Notes under the pieces: model-generated | What the model was told of the DNA's origin: nothing | Databases searched by the model: none | Seen by the model: only the letters and a program-made list of their open reading frames with translations | Shown here: piece by piece, positions 50,636 through 59,675 of the stretch | How positions within the stretch are numbered: position 1 is the stretch's first letter | Layout: every line of letters begins with the position of its first letter | Assembly (NCBI RefSeq): GCF_020171945.1 | Contig: NZ_JAIVAP010000018.1 | Coordinates: 25,521 to 89,520 of the forward strand | Direction of reading: 5' to 3' | Source of the DNA: Bacillus infantis | GTDB taxonomy: Bacteria > Bacillota > Bacilli > Bacillales > Cytobacillaceae | DNA length: 64,000 nt | Position numbers and translations under genes: made by a program

Positions 50636-50707
50636 TCAGAAAGCGGAATGCCTGTATGCAGGCAGGAAGCGCACAATTGATGAAATGAGACAGAAGGGGT
50701 TGAAGGA

Positions 50708-51724
50708 ATGAAGAAAAGATTGTTCATGCTTCTCGCCGGGCTTTTGGCCATCTTTGCCTTAACTGCCTGTGGAACTAAATCACAAGAGGATGTGGTGAAG
50801 GAGCTTGGCGGAAAAGTGGAGGAACTGAAGGGATATAAAGCAGAAGCGAAAATGACCCTTCAGATGGGCACCGAGCCCCAGACTTATGCAATTGAGATCT
50901 GGCATAAAAAACCTGATTACTATCGCGTCAGCCTGAAGAATCCTGAAAAGAACCAAAGCCAGATGATCCTCCGAAATGAGGAAGGCGTTTTTGTCCTGAC
51001 ACCGGCCCTCAACAAGAGCTTCAAGTTCCAGAGCGACTGGCCGCAGAACAGCAGCCAGGCATATCTGTATGAGTCCCTGCTGCAGGATATCCTCGAAGAT
51101 AAAGAGGCGAAATTCAACGCTACTAAGGAACATTATGTTTTTGAAACAAAGACGAGATACCAGAACAACAAGATGCTTCCTTACCAGGAAATCACCCTTG
51201 ATAAAAAGGATCTTGCCCCTGTCAGCGTCAAGGTTATGGATTCAGACAGAAATCCGCTGGTGACCGTCGACTTCTCCAAGGTTGACTTCAAGGCTGCCCT
51301 TGATAAAAAAGATTTCGACACCCAGAAAAATATGACCGGGGCCCAGATTGAGGTTCCAGTCATGGCAGAAGAAGCGGCCAGTGAGGAATTCTCTGTCAAA
51401 TATCCGCAGGCCGAGCTTGAAAATGTCAGCCTGATCGATGAAAAAGAAATCAGCATGGAGGACGGCAAACGCTTTATCCTGACTTACGGCGGCGACAAGT
51501 CCTTTACGCTCATCCAGGAAAAAGCAAATGTCATGCCGGCAAACACCTCCTATACTTCTGAATCAGGGGAGCCGGTAGACCTAGGATTTACAATTGGGGC
51601 GATTGACGATAACAAAATCAGCTGGACCCACGGCGGGGTGGAATATATCATCGCATCCAGCGACCTGACAAGGGAAGAAATGGTCATGCTTGCACAATCA
51701 GTGCAGGGAGATGCAGTGAAATAA
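50708..51724 (+). CDS. ydcC: Outer-membrane-lipoprotein-sorting-like lipoprotein YdcC
   Basis: 338 residues. Lipoprotein signal MKKRLFMLLAGLLAIFALTA with lipobox LTAC. The mature part has a LolA/LolB-like beta fold (YKAEAKMTLQMGTEPQTYAI, IWHKKPDYYRVSLKNPEKNQ, FVLTPALNKSFKFQSDWPQN), then a DUF4367-like C-terminal domain (GFTIGAIDDNKISWTHGGVE). In B. subtilis ydcC is a sporulation-associated membrane gene of unknown action. ATG 50708 follows AAGGGG. Conserved between acpS and alr. Ends at a clear terminator. Confidence 0.9.
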   Translation: MKKRLFMLLAGLLAIFALTACGTKSQEDVVKELGGKVEELKGYKAEAKMTLQMGTEPQTYAIEIWHKKPDYYRVSLKNPEKNQSQMILRNEEGVFVLTPALNKSFKFQSDWPQNSSQAYLYESLLQDILEDKEAKFNATKEHYVFETKTRYQNNKMLPYQEITLDKKDLAPVSVKVMDSDRNPLVTVDFSKVDFKAALDKKDFDTQKNMTGAQIEVPVMAEEAASEEFSVKYPQAELENVSLIDEKEISMEDGKRFILTYGGDKSFTLIQEKANVMPANTSYTSESGEPVDLGFTIGAIDDNKISWTHGGVEYIIASSDLTREEMVMLAQSVQGDAVK

Positions 51725-51728
51725 TGGA

Positions 51729-51766
51729 AAGGCAGTTGCCCGGGGATGGGCAGCTGCCTTATTTTG
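51729..51766 (+). terminator. Terminator after ydcC
   Basis: AAGGCAGTTGCCC-GGGGAT-GGGCAGCTGCCTT followed by ATTTTG. Confidence 0.85.
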
Positions 51767-51785
51767 TCATTCGTGTTTCTTGTTG

Positions 51786-52089
51786 TCCAGGAGCGGTTTA
51801 TGCTTGTCGGGGCTGAGCAAGCGCCCTCCGCATTTCGTATTGTCCAGCTCCGGCGGCTAGAGCCTCGAGTCATAAGCCACCCAAGAATTAAAGGCAAAGA
51901 ACGCCTTTTATTCTTGTGCGTCTTATGCTTGTCGGCTCTGGGCAAGCCGCCTCCGCATTTCGGTTTGTCCAGCTCCGGGCGCTAGCCCCTCGAGTCATAA
52001 GCCAATCAGGCCGGAAGGTTAAAGAACAACCTTCCGTCCTGCTCGTCTTATGCTTGTCGGGGCTGAGCAAGCGCCCTCCGCATTTCGGT
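51786..52089. repeat. Bacillaceae intergenic repeat, family I (one partial plus two complete copies in tandem)
   Basis: Complete units run from about 51842 to 51964 and from 51966 to 52089, preceded by a partial end (51786-51837). Each has GTCCAGCTCCGGC/GCTAG, CTCGAGTCATAAGCCA, a variable central hairpin (AAAGGCAAAGAACGCCTTT in one; GGAAGGTTAAAGAACAACCTTCC shortened: GGAAGGTT...AACCTTCC in the other), CGTCTTATGCTTGTCGG and a terminal CCTCCGCATTTCG. Outer arms GTCATAAGC and GCTTATGAC-like segments are complementary, so each unit can fold. Confidence 0.85.
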
Positions 52090-52157
52090 TGACATTAAGA
52101 TTCCAGAGTTTGATAATCGTATTTGTATACTTTTTGCACGGAAGGAAAAGGACGTGA

Positions 52158-53336
52158 ATGGCAATGGATTATCCCACAGGTTTTTACCGGGATACATGGG
52201 CTGAAATAAATCTTGATCATATAAAAGAAAATGTGAAGTCAATGAAGAAGCTTCTTCCTGAAGATGTGAAGCTCTTTGCTGTGGTAAAAGCAAACGGATA
52301 CGGGCATGGAGATTTCCAGGCTGCCAGAGCAGCCCTTGAGGCTGGGGCGGACTGCCTGGCTGTTGCCTTTATGGATGAAGCTCTTTCCCTCAGGCAGAGG
52401 GGAATTGAGGCCCCGATTCTGGTATTAGGTGCCAGCAGGCCTGAAGATGCACCCCTGGCTGCATCTGCGGACATAACCCTGACTGTTTTCCAGGTAAGCT
52501 GGCTCGAGAAGGCACTCCCTTGTCTGAAAGGGAAAAAACTGGCTTTTCACGTAAAGCTGGATACCGGAATGGGGCGGATCGGCGTAAGGGAGAAGGACGA
52601 GCTGCTTGCCATTGAAAAGCTTGCCGGGCGGGAGGATGCCTTTGAGCTGCAAGGCATCTACACCCACTTTGCAACAGCGGATGAGCTGGACGATTCCTAT
52701 TTCCAGGAGCAGCTCATCCGATTCAGGGAAATGCTGTCGTGGCTCGGCGAGGTGCCGGAGATTGTCCATACCAGCAACAGTGCTGCTTCGCTCAGATATC
52801 CTGAAGCCCGCTTTAATGCCGTCAGGATGGGAATCAGCATGTACGGCCTCACCCCATCGCCGGAAATTGAGCATGAGCTTCCATTCCCGCTAAAGGAGGC
52901 TTTTTCGCTTCATGCCAGGATCGTGCATGTGAAGAAGCTCCAAAAAGGGGATAAAGTCAGCTATGGCGCCACCTATGAAGCAGAAGGCGACGAATGGATA
53001 GGCACCCTCCCGATCGGTTATGCCGACGGCTGGATCCGCAGGCTGCAGGGACAGGAAGTGCTGGTGAACGGGAGGAGAGCCCCCATTGTCGGACGGATCT
53101 GTATGGATCAATGCATGATACGCCTTCCATACGAGGTGGAGCCTGGAACAGCCGCGACCCTGATAGGTGAGCAGGAAGGCAGTATGATCTCTGTCAATGA
53201 AATTGCGGCAAAGCTTGAGACCATCAATTATGAGGTCACCTGCATGATCTCCAGCCGGGTGCCGCGCGTATATAAGCAGAAAGAGAAGACGGTGGATCTG
53301 AATAACCCGCTTCTTGGCAGGCAGAGCAGGCTTTGA
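52158..53336 (+). CDS. alr: Alanine racemase
   Basis: 392 residues, Alr family. PLP lysine in [40 protein letters not shown] at the N-terminus; [20 protein letters not shown]; catalytic tyrosine region [20 protein letters not shown] and [20 protein letters not shown]. It interconverts L- and D-alanine for Ddl. ATG 52158 behind AAGGAC; ATG 52164 also in frame. In Bacillus this vegetative racemase lies just ahead of the ndoAI-ndoA toxin-antitoxin pair, as here. Confidence 0.96.
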   Translation: MAMDYPTGFYRDTWAEINLDHIKENVKSMKKLLPEDVKLFAVVKANGYGHGDFQAARAALEAGADCLAVAFMDEALSLRQRGIEAPILVLGASRPEDAPLAASADITLTVFQVSWLEKALPCLKGKKLAFHVKLDTGMGRIGVREKDELLAIEKLAGREDAFELQGIYTHFATADELDDSYFQEQLIRFREMLSWLGEVPEIVHTSNSAASLRYPEARFNAVRMGISMYGLTPSPEIEHELPFPLKEAFSLHARIVHVKKLQKGDKVSYGATYEAEGDEWIGTLPIGYADGWIRRLQGQEVLVNGRRAPIVGRICMDQCMIRLPYEVEPGTAATLIGEQEGSMISVNEIAAKLETINYEVTCMISSRVPRVYKQKEKTVDLNNPLLGRQSRL

Positions 53337-53545
53337 TCGGGGGATATCCCTGCTCTCCCGTTCCAGCTCAGCCATTTCATTCATATTTCAGGAAATAAAT
53401 GCGTATTAATGCATAAAAGGATATTTTTTTGGCCGATAATACAGAGGAATTGCTGATTAGTCCTTTGCACAGCAGCTGAATAATGGTAATATAAAAAATG
53501 GTAGAGATAAAAAATGGTGTGTAGTGATGGTGGAGGTGTATGTTT

Positions 53546-53827
53546 GTGTCTGAGTCCAGCGCAACAACAGAGATCATGGTAAAGTTACCGCAGCATCTTT
53601 TAACCGAGTTAGAAAGCTTTGTTAAGCAGGAGAATGTCAATCGGAGCGAATTCATTTATCAGGCAACGAAAATGTATTTGCGTGAGCGGAAGAAGAGACA
53701 AATTCGTGAGTCGATGAGAAGAGGCTACATGGAAATGGCAAAAATTAATCTGACGATTGCATCTGAGGCATTCCAAGCGGAATATGAGGCAGAACACACA
53801 GTTGAACGTCTAGTAAGCGGAGGATAA
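53546..53827 (+). CDS. ndoAI: Antitoxin EndoAI (MazE-like)
   Basis: 93 residues from GTG 53546, nine bases after GGAGG, giving [19 protein letters not shown], which aligns with B. subtilis EndoAI as I recall. N-terminal ribbon-helix-helix ([40 protein letters not shown]) for DNA binding and dimerisation, and the toxin-binding tail [31 protein letters not shown]. It neutralises EndoA and represses the operon. The toxin begins 4 bases after its stop. Confidence 0.93.
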   Translation: MSESSATTEIMVKLPQHLLTELESFVKQENVNRSEFIYQATKMYLRERKKRQIRESMRRGYMEMAKINLTIASEAFQAEYEAEHTVERLVSGG

Positions 53828-53831
53828 TCCT

Positions 53832-54182
53832 TTGATTGTCAAACGTGGCGACGTTTATTTTGCAGACCTATCCCCAGTTGTTGGTTCAGAACAAGGCGGC
53901 GTACGTCCAGTACTTGTCATCCAAAACGACATCGGGAATCGGTTCAGTCCCACAGTAATAGTTGCAGCCATTACAGCCCAAATTCAAAAAGCTAAGCTGC
54001 CTACTCACGTTGAAATTGATGCGAAGCGTTACGGTTTTGAACGAGACTCTGTCATTCTGTTGGAACAAATTCGTACAATTGATAAACAACGCTTAACCGA
54101 TAAGATAACCCATCTCGATGACGAAATGATGGAAAAAGTGGATGAAGCTTTGCAAATAAGCTTGGGTCTAATTGAATTCTAG
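53832..54182 (+). CDS. ndoA: mRNA interferase EndoA (MazF-like toxin)
   Basis: 116 residues, TTG start 53832. [80 protein letters not shown] are almost identical in pattern to B. subtilis EndoA, an RNase that cuts mRNA at UACAU. The catalytic Arg and Thr of the MazF family ([12 protein letters not shown]) are kept. It forms the ndoAI-ndoA type II toxin-antitoxin pair and precedes the sigma-B module. Confidence 0.95.
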   Translation: MIVKRGDVYFADLSPVVGSEQGGVRPVLVIQNDIGNRFSPTVIVAAITAQIQKAKLPTHVEIDAKRYGFERDSVILLEQIRTIDKQRLTDKITHLDDEMMEKVDEALQISLGLIEF

Positions 54183-54593
54183 TTATAAGCACGCACGCTC
54201 TTTCAAGGGTGTCTTTTTATAACACACAGATTCGCTGTGTCTTCCGGAAAACCAAGAGATAAAGGATTTGCTTTATCTCGGGTACATATCAAATTTTAAC
54301 CTACTTAATATTGTGTATCTGCTGAGGACAAGCATGTGTGTTGCTTGTCTTTTATTATGTCTTTTTTTCACGGGGCAGGAAAGATTGCAAAGGTTTAATC
54401 CTCCGGAAAGCGGGTATAAATAAAAGTCTTTCTTCTAGTTCCAATACTTAGAGGTTTTATTTGACTGTGCCTAACTGTTATCATTAAATGGTATATATAT
54501 ATATATATTTTGTTTACATTTTTAAATTTGGTTTACAAGTGCCGGGTAACTCCATCTTTAGAAATATTTGTATGTTAAAATAGGGAGGATCAA
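54183..54593. other. Intergenic region, ndoA to rsbR
   Basis: About 410 bases, A/T rich. Contains small hairpins (ACACAG-ATTCG-CTGTGT near 54223; GATAAAG-GATTTG-CTTTATC near 54260), a sigma-B-type promoter at 54393-54417, and a (TA)9 run at 54491-54508. No credible gene. Confidence 0.55.
54393..54417 (+). promoter_or_regulatory. Sigma-B-type promoter upstream of rsbR
   Basis: GTTTAA, 13-bp spacer, GGGTAT: perfect matches to the sigma-B consensus (GTTTAA-N12-15-GGGTAT), 177 bases before the rsbR start. It would let sigma-B transcribe the whole stressosome operon. Confidence 0.7.
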
Positions 54594-55427
54594 ATGGATA
54601 AAAAGGTTTTGGATTATATTCAAGCTCGAAAAGATGAGATCTTCAAGGAATGGGTTAGCAGCACGAAGGAAAACGCGGATGAACGGGTGATACGCGTAGT
54701 TTCAGACCAGGTTTTTACAGGTACGAGCTATGAGTTCATTGATTTGATCATATCGAATATAAAGGGGACGAATGAGGAGTTCGCCTCCAAGCTGTCCGAT
54801 TTTGCCGAAAAAGTAGTCAGGCTCGGGTGGCCGCTTAGTTTTGTGACAAAAGGGCTGCAGACCTTCGGAAAAATCGTTTCTGATGGAATGCAGGAGGAAG
54901 GGCTGATTACGCCTGGGAACCAGCTGGACATCATCAAGGATTTTGAGAGCTGGATGACGCCTGTCTCCAATGAAATCGTCGATATGTATTCCTCGACCTG
55001 GGAAAGAACCGTCTCCCTGCAGAAAATTGCCCTTCAAGAGCTGTCTGCTCCATTAATCCCTGTTTTTGAAGGTATTACTGTAATGCCCCTGGTGGGCACC
55101 ATAGATACGGAACGAGCAAAGCAAATCATGGAGAATCTCCTGAATGGAGTGGTCAAACATCGATCTGAAGTGGTTTTAATAGATATAACAGGTGTGCCTG
55201 TCGTTGATACAATGGTGGCACATCATATCATCCAGGCAGCAGATGCCGTCCGCCTGGTGGGCGCCAAGTGCATGCTTGTCGGGATCAGGCCTGAAATCGC
55301 CCAGACGATCGTGAACCTGGGGATCGACCTGAATCAATTTACAACGAAGAACACACTGAAAAAGGGAATTGAAGCAGCACTTGAGCTGACTAGCCGTAAA
55401 ATTGTAGCTGTGGAGGGAGAACAGTGA
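54594..55427 (+). CDS. rsbRA: Stressosome protein RsbRA
   Basis: 277 residues. N-terminal non-haem globin-like sensor domain (about 1-130; [40 protein letters not shown]), a linker helix, and a C-terminal STAS domain with [20 protein letters not shown] and [20 protein letters not shown], which carry the threonines phosphorylated by RsbT in B. subtilis. RsbRA and RsbS build the 1.8-MDa stressosome that holds RsbT until environmental stress. ATG 54594 follows GGGAGG. Overlaps rsbS by 4 bp. First gene of the eight-gene sigma-B operon. Confidence 0.96.
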   Translation: MDKKVLDYIQARKDEIFKEWVSSTKENADERVIRVVSDQVFTGTSYEFIDLIISNIKGTNEEFASKLSDFAEKVVRLGWPLSFVTKGLQTFGKIVSDGMQEEGLITPGNQLDIIKDFESWMTPVSNEIVDMYSSTWERTVSLQKIALQELSAPLIPVFEGITVMPLVGTIDTERAKQIMENLLNGVVKHRSEVVLIDITGVPVVDTMVAHHIIQAADAVRLVGAKCMLVGIRPEIAQTIVNLGIDLNQFTTKNTLKKGIEAALELTSRKIVAVEGEQ

Positions 55428-55780
55428 GAATACCTATATTAAAATTGCATGACTGTCTGCTAGTGTCCATTCAATGGGAGCTTGATGACCAGACAGCACT
55501 TCAGTTTCAGGAAGACTTGCTTCATAAGATCCATGAAACGAGTGCAAACGGGGTTGTTATAGACTTAACATCCATTGACTTTATCGATTCTTTTATTGCC
55601 AAGGTCCTTGGCGACGTTATAAACATGTCCAAACTGATGGGTGCAAAAGTCGTCATTACCGGTATACAGCCAGCTGTAGCTATTACGCTAATCGAATTAG
55701 GCATAGGGTTAGATGATGTCCTTACTGCATTAGATCTAGAAAAAGGTTTGGAGAAACTTCAACAGGAATTGGGGGATTAA
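55424..55780 (+). CDS. rsbS: Stressosome antagonist RsbS
   Basis: 118-residue single STAS domain. The phospho-acceptor serine sits in [20 protein letters not shown]. Unphosphorylated RsbS traps the RsbT kinase in the stressosome; after phosphorylation RsbT leaves to activate RsbU. GTG start 55424 overlaps the rsbR stop by 4 bp. Confidence 0.96.
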   Translation: MRIPILKLHDCLLVSIQWELDDQTALQFQEDLLHKIHETSANGVVIDLTSIDFIDSFIAKVLGDVINMSKLMGAKVVITGIQPAVAITLIELGIGLDDVLTALDLEKGLEKLQQELGD

Positions 55781-55785
55781 ACTGT

Positions 55786-56187
55786 ATGGGTATCCAATCC
55801 TGCGTAAAAATCATTAATGAATGGGACATCGTAGCAGCACGCCAGCTGGGGCGCAATGTTGCAAAGGAGCTTGGGTTCGGTACAGTGGACCAGGCCCGTA
55901 TTACGACGGCCATCAGTGAACTGGCCAGGAATATATATTTATATGCCGGACAAGGTCAAATATGTATAGAGAAAATTTATGACGGCGGCAAAGCGGGATT
56001 GCAGATCGTAGCAGTGGACAGCGGCCCTGGAATAAATGATATGCGCCAAGTCATGGAGGATGGGTTCTCTACCTCCGGCGGACTGGGAGCCGGTTTGCCT
56101 GGGGTTAAGAGATTGATGGACGAATTCTACATCAGCTCATCGCCCGGAGACGGTACAGATATAAGAGCGACTAAATGGCTTCGTTAG
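55786..56187 (+). CDS. rsbT: Switch kinase RsbT
   Basis: 133 residues, GHKL-type serine/threonine kinase. N-box TAISELARNIYLYAGQG, G1 VDSGPGINDMRQVMEDG, G2 GGLGAGLPGVKRLMDEF, GDGTDIRATKWLR at the end. It phosphorylates RsbR and RsbS and then binds and activates RsbU. ATG 55786, six bases after rsbS. Confidence 0.96.
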   Translation: MGIQSCVKIINEWDIVAARQLGRNVAKELGFGTVDQARITTAISELARNIYLYAGQGQICIEKIYDGGKAGLQIVAVDSGPGINDMRQVMEDGFSTSGGLGAGLPGVKRLMDEFYISSSPGDGTDIRATKWLR

Positions 56188-56198
56188 GGGGAGGCATT

Positions 56199-57209
56199 AT
56201 GGATTTCCGAGAAATGATGGAATCAAAGTATCGGGATATTCTAGAGAATTATTTAAAAGACCAGTCAGAACAGACTCTGTATCAAGGTCAAAAATTCAGT
56301 AGAAAATCCATTGAACATAAAATATCACCAGAGGAAATCATCAGTCTTCACAAAAGTCTTTTGTTTGAAATTTATCCTGAGCTTCCCGAAAATGTACTTC
56401 ATTCCTTTGATGTACTGCTTGAAGTGATGATCGGCTACGGACTTGCTTACCGTGAGCACCAGAGCTTAAGGCATAAACAGGAAGAATTGAGGTCCGAAAT
56501 GGAAATTGCCGCGAACGTCCAGCAGACTCTGCTCGGCACGAGCGTACCAGCCGTCGATTCCCTTGATATAGGGGCAATCAGCGTTCCGGCAAAACATATG
56601 AACGGGGACTATTATCATTTTGTTCAGGATGAGCATAATAACATAAGCATTGCCATTGCCGATGTCATCGGCAAAGGAATTCCAGCAGCCTTGTGCATGT
56701 CAATGATCAAATATGCCATGGACAGCCTGCCGGAAAACCGGCATGAGCCAAGCAGTGTGCTTGAGAACCTGAACAGGGTCGTAGAGCAGAATGTCGATCC
56801 GAGCATGTTCATTACCATGTTTTACGGAATGTACAATACGGAAAGCCATCTTTTCCATTACGCTTCTGCAGGCCATGAACCCGGTTTCTATTATAATGCC
56901 GAAAAAGATGAATTCAGCGAGACGACGGCCAAGGGACTGCTGCTCGGGGTCGACAAGCGGACGAAGTATAAGCAGTTCGAGAAGGAGGTTCATCCCGGGG
57001 ACATGATTGTGCTCATGTCGGATGGGGTGACTGAGTGCCGTACAGATGAAGGATTCATTGAAAAGGATACGCTGATTGGGTATATTCGCAAATATATCCA
57101 TCTCAGCGCACAGGAGATAGTTACAAATATTTATAAAGAACTTGAAAAGCTTCAGCATTTTCAATTGCGTGATGATTTTACTTTAATAATATTAAAAAGG
57201 AATGTTTAG
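56199..57209 (+). CDS. rsbU: Phosphatase RsbU
   Basis: 336 residues from ATG 56199 (behind GGGGGAGG). N-terminal RsbT-binding helical domain (1-85; SKYRDILENYLKDQSEQTLY), coiled linker, then a PP2C/SpoIIE phosphatase: MEIAANVQQTLLG, ISIAIADVIGKGIPAALCMS, YASAGHEPGFYY, GDMIVLMSDGVTECRTDEGF. It dephosphorylates RsbV when RsbT is bound. In B. subtilis it serves environmental stress. The 13-base gap after rsbT keeps the upstream cistrons together; a sigma-B promoter overlaps its stop. Confidence 0.95.
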   Translation: MDFREMMESKYRDILENYLKDQSEQTLYQGQKFSRKSIEHKISPEEIISLHKSLLFEIYPELPENVLHSFDVLLEVMIGYGLAYREHQSLRHKQEELRSEMEIAANVQQTLLGTSVPAVDSLDIGAISVPAKHMNGDYYHFVQDEHNNISIAIADVIGKGIPAALCMSMIKYAMDSLPENRHEPSSVLENLNRVVEQNVDPSMFITMFYGMYNTESHLFHYASAGHEPGFYYNAEKDEFSETTAKGLLLGVDKRTKYKQFEKEVHPGDMIVLMSDGVTECRTDEGFIEKDTLIGYIRKYIHLSAQEIVTNIYKELEKLQHFQLRDDFTLIILKRNV

Positions 57210-57229
57210 CGTTTCATCGCGCCGGGTAT
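57204..57229 (+). promoter_or_regulatory. Sigma-B promoter upstream of rsbV
   Basis: GTTTAG, 14-bp spacer, GGGTAT; starts in the last codons of rsbU. This is the site of the known autoregulatory sigma-B promoter for rsbV-rsbW-sigB-rsbX in B. subtilis. Confidence 0.88.
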
Positions 57230-57270
57230 AAGGTAAGAGCAATTGACATGTTAAGAGGTGGGGTCTAGTT

Positions 57271-57603
57271 ATGAATATTACGATAGATTTGAAAGAGAAT
57301 GATACATTGGTACAAGCTAAAATCAGCGGAGAAATTGATGCATATACAGCTCCGAAGCTAAGAGAATCATTATTCCCGCTTTCCGAAAAAGAGGCAGTTG
57401 AAATGGTTGTGGACCTCTCGGAAGTATCTTATATGGACAGTACAGGATTAGGTGTTTTTGTCGGGGTTTTCAAAAATGTACGCTCCAACAATGGCAAGTT
57501 TCAGATTGTCGGCCTTTCTGAACGTCTTAAAAGGTTGTTCGAAATTACGGGACTAGCCGATATTATTGACATTAACAGCCAGATTGAGGGTGGGGTACAA
57601 TGA
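57271..57603 (+). CDS. rsbV: Anti-anti-sigma factor RsbV
   Basis: 110-residue STAS domain. Phospho-serine in VVDLSEVSYMDSTGLGVFVG. Dephosphorylated RsbV binds RsbW and frees sigma-B. ATG 57271 follows GAGGTGGGG. Overlaps rsbW by 4 bp. Transcribed from both the operon promoter and the sigma-B promoter at 57204. Confidence 0.96.
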   Translation: MNITIDLKENDTLVQAKISGEIDAYTAPKLRESLFPLSEKEAVEMVVDLSEVSYMDSTGLGVFVGVFKNVRSNNGKFQIVGLSERLKRLFEITGLADIIDINSQIEGGVQ

Positions 57604-58073
57604 GTCAACCGTTTGATTATTTAGAGATGAAAATTCCGGCCAAGCCTGAGTTTGTCGGGGTTATCCGGCTGACCTTGTCAGGCATCGCTAGCCGAATGGG
57701 ATTTTCATATGATGAAATAGAAGATTTGAAGATCGCGACGAGTGAAGCTTGCACAAACGCTGTGCAGCATGCGTACAAAACGAGTGAAAAAGGTGAAGTG
57801 GTTATTGGCTTTGGGCTATATAACGACCGTCTTGAGGTAATGGTGGCTGACAGCGGTAAAAGCTTTGATTTCCAATCTGCACGCGAAGGCATTGGTCCCT
57901 ACGACCAGACCGATTCTGTTGAATTTTTGCGTGAAGGAGGACTGGGCCTTTACTTGATCGAGACATTGATGGACGAGGTTAGAATCCATCATAAAGAGGG
58001 TGTGACGGTCTTTATGACCAAGTACCTGGAAGGAGAGCAGGTGGAGAGGGATGCAGAAACAATCTCAACCTAA
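57600..58073 (+). CDS. rsbW: Anti-sigma-B factor and RsbV kinase RsbW
   Basis: 157 residues, GHKL kinase: KIATSEACTNAVQHAYK (N-box), VMVADSGKSFDFQSAREG (G1), FLREGGLGLYLIETLMDEVR (G2). It binds sigma-B and phosphorylates RsbV. ATG 57600 overlaps rsbV; its end overlaps sigB by 23 bp. Confidence 0.96.
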   Translation: MSQPFDYLEMKIPAKPEFVGVIRLTLSGIASRMGFSYDEIEDLKIATSEACTNAVQHAYKTSEKGEVVIGFGLYNDRLEVMVADSGKSFDFQSAREGIGPYDQTDSVEFLREGGLGLYLIETLMDEVRIHHKEGVTVFMTKYLEGEQVERDAETIST

Positions 58074-58845
58074 CCAGAGATCCAAAGAAGAAATTAATGA
58101 ATTAATAAAAGCCTACCAGGAAAATCAGGATGAAGAAGCCCAGGAAATACTCGTAAGAAACTACAAAGCCCTGGTTGAGACGATTGCCAGGAAGTATTCT
58201 AAGGGACGCTCCTACCATGAGGATATTGCACAGGTGGGAATAATTGGCCTGCTTGGAGCCATTCGCCGATATGATGAAACCTTCGGGAAAAGCTTTGAAG
58301 CTTTTGCTGTCCCGACGATCATCGGGGAAATCAAGCGATTCCTGCGCGATAAGACATGGAGTGTGCATGTTCCGCGCCGGATCAAGGAATTGGGGCCGAA
58401 GATAAAAACAACGGTCGAAGAACTGACAACCCAGCTTCACAGATCACCGAGGGTTGATGAAATAGCAGATGAAATCGGGGTCTCAGAAGAAGAAGTACTG
58501 GAAGCAATGGAAATGGGCAAGAGCTATCAGGCTCTTTCTGTCGATCACTCCATTGAAGCCGACTCTGATGGCGGAACGGTTACCCTTTTAGACATTGTAG
58601 GCAATGTGGATGAAGGATTTGAAAAGGTCAATCAGCGTATGGTGCTTGAAAGAGTGCTCCATGTTCTGACCGACCGCGAAAAACAAATCATTCAATACAC
58701 CTATCTGGAGAATATGAGCCAAAAAGATGCCGGCGACAAGCTTGGCATTTCCCAAATGCATGTGTCAAGGCTGCAGAGAAGGGCCATTAAAAAGCTCCAG
58801 GAAGCGATCAATGCTGAAAGCAATAACTCGGAGTGCCTTTCATGA
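58051..58845 (+). CDS. sigB: General stress sigma factor SigB
   Basis: 264 residues, sigma-70 family of the SigB/SigF group. Region 2: YSKGRSYHEDIAQVGIIGLL, GAIRRYDETFGKSFEAFAVP, TIIGEIKRFLRDKTWSVHVP; region 3 RSPRVDEIADEIGVSEEEVL; region 4 REKQIIQYTYLENMSQKDAG, GISQMHVSRLQRRAIKKLQE. ATG 58051 behind GGAGAGGG. It recognises GTTTAA-GGGTAT promoters, two of which are present in its own operon here. Overlaps rsbX by 4 bp. Confidence 0.97.
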   Translation: MQKQSQPNQRSKEEINELIKAYQENQDEEAQEILVRNYKALVETIARKYSKGRSYHEDIAQVGIIGLLGAIRRYDETFGKSFEAFAVPTIIGEIKRFLRDKTWSVHVPRRIKELGPKIKTTVEELTTQLHRSPRVDEIADEIGVSEEEVLEAMEMGKSYQALSVDHSIEADSDGGTVTLLDIVGNVDEGFEKVNQRMVLERVLHVLTDREKQIIQYTYLENMSQKDAGDKLGISQMHVSRLQRRAIKKLQEAINAESNNSECLS

Positions 58846-59438
58846 CGCATATTGTCAAAGATAATCTCGAGGTCCTCGCTCATCAGACAGCAAAAGAAGG
58901 AAAGTCCCAATGTGGGGATGGCTATTTTTTTACAGCAACAGAGGAATACTTTGTCTGTGTCCTGGCAGATGGACTGGGAAGCGGCCAATATGCCCATGAA
59001 GCATCTTCTGCTGTCATCCAGGTGGTAGAAGAGAACCATCAGGAAGATGTTGATACCCTTATGAAGCTGTGCAATAAGGTACTGGTTCAAAAAAGGGGAG
59101 CTGCTGTTTCGGTATTCAAGGTTGATCTTATCAATAGAGAATTTGTGTATAGCTGTGTCGGGAATATCAGATTCTTTTTGTATTCAGCAGCAGGCAAATT
59201 GACGTATCCGCTCCCAGTAACAGGCTATCTGTCCGGAAGGCCGCAGGTTTTCAATACACAGCGGTTCAATTATGAAGCTAAATCAAAATTTCTCATCCAT
59301 TCGGATGGCTTTAATATCAGCGGAGTAAAATCACTGCTAAAAAGTTTTATGCCGATTGATTGTATTGCCGAAGAAATTAAAAGCAAATATTCAAACAGCA
59401 CTGATGATTCAACCTTTATTATTGGGAGCCTGCTCTAA
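58842..59438 (+). CDS. rsbX: Serine phosphatase RsbX
   Basis: 198 residues from ATG 58842, overlapping the sigB stop. PP2C/SpoIIE-like phosphatase: CGDGYFFTATEEYFVCVLAD, DGLGSGQYAHEASSAVIQVV, VQKRGAAVSVFKVDLINREF, KFLIHSDGFNISGVK. RsbX resets RsbS and RsbR in the stressosome, giving negative feedback. Last gene of the sigma-B operon, with a terminator after it. Confidence 0.95.
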   Translation: MTHIVKDNLEVLAHQTAKEGKSQCGDGYFFTATEEYFVCVLADGLGSGQYAHEASSAVIQVVEENHQEDVDTLMKLCNKVLVQKRGAAVSVFKVDLINREFVYSCVGNIRFFLYSAAGKLTYPLPVTGYLSGRPQVFNTQRFNYEAKSKFLIHSDGFNISGVKSLLKSFMPIDCIAEEIKSKYSNSTDDSTFIIGSLL

Positions 59439-59461
59439 TGAGAGCCGGCTTTTTCTTTTTG
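59427..59461 (+). terminator. Terminator of the sigma-B operon
   Basis: AGCC-GCTCT...AGAGC-GGCT stem with a short loop at the rsbX stop, followed by TTTTTC. Confidence 0.75.
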
Positions 59462-59510
59462 TTAAGGAATTTATAAATTATACACTTGTGAATCTTAATC
59501 AATTCTTGAT

Positions 59511-59606
59511 CAACGTCCAGCAGCTGCACCGGGTTTATGCGGACGCTGCCACTGGACGTGGCGTTCTTAGTCTGCGTTCCTTAAGGGTGATCAGGCTCTT
59601 GCGCTA
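59511..59606. repeat. Bacillaceae intergenic repeat, family I-related fragment
   Basis: GTCCAGCAGCTGCACCGGG at the left and GGACGTGGCG, CTGCGTTCCTTAAG and CAGGCTCTTGCGC at the right correspond to pieces of the copy at 3342-3508. GTCCAG (59515) and CTGGAC (59552) form the outer arms. Sits between the rsbX terminator and tex. Confidence 0.65.
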
Positions 59607-59675
59607 ATGTTCGTTTGGGAAACTTCGATACATTTGATAAAATAGTAGTAAATTGAAGGTTGTGGGGGATTGAAT

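Larger units (their letters stand above)
51725..52157. other. Intergenic region, ydcC to alr
   Basis: Almost entirely the ydcC terminator and the tandem family I repeats; the final 65 bases should hold the alr promoter (TTGACATTAAG at 52089 and TATACT-like TTTGTATAC further on). Confidence 0.5.

Noticed and set aside
51550..52070. Reverse-strand ORFs of 60-131 residues
   Set aside because: Translations of the tandem family I repeats and of the ydcC antisense strand.
54183..54390. Remnant of a mobile element after ndoA
   Set aside because: Several small hairpins and A/T richness, but no terminal repeats, target duplication or coding remnant.
54527..54549. Another sigma-B promoter (GTTTAC ... 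GGGTAA) nearer rsbR
   Set aside because: Spacer is only about seven bases.
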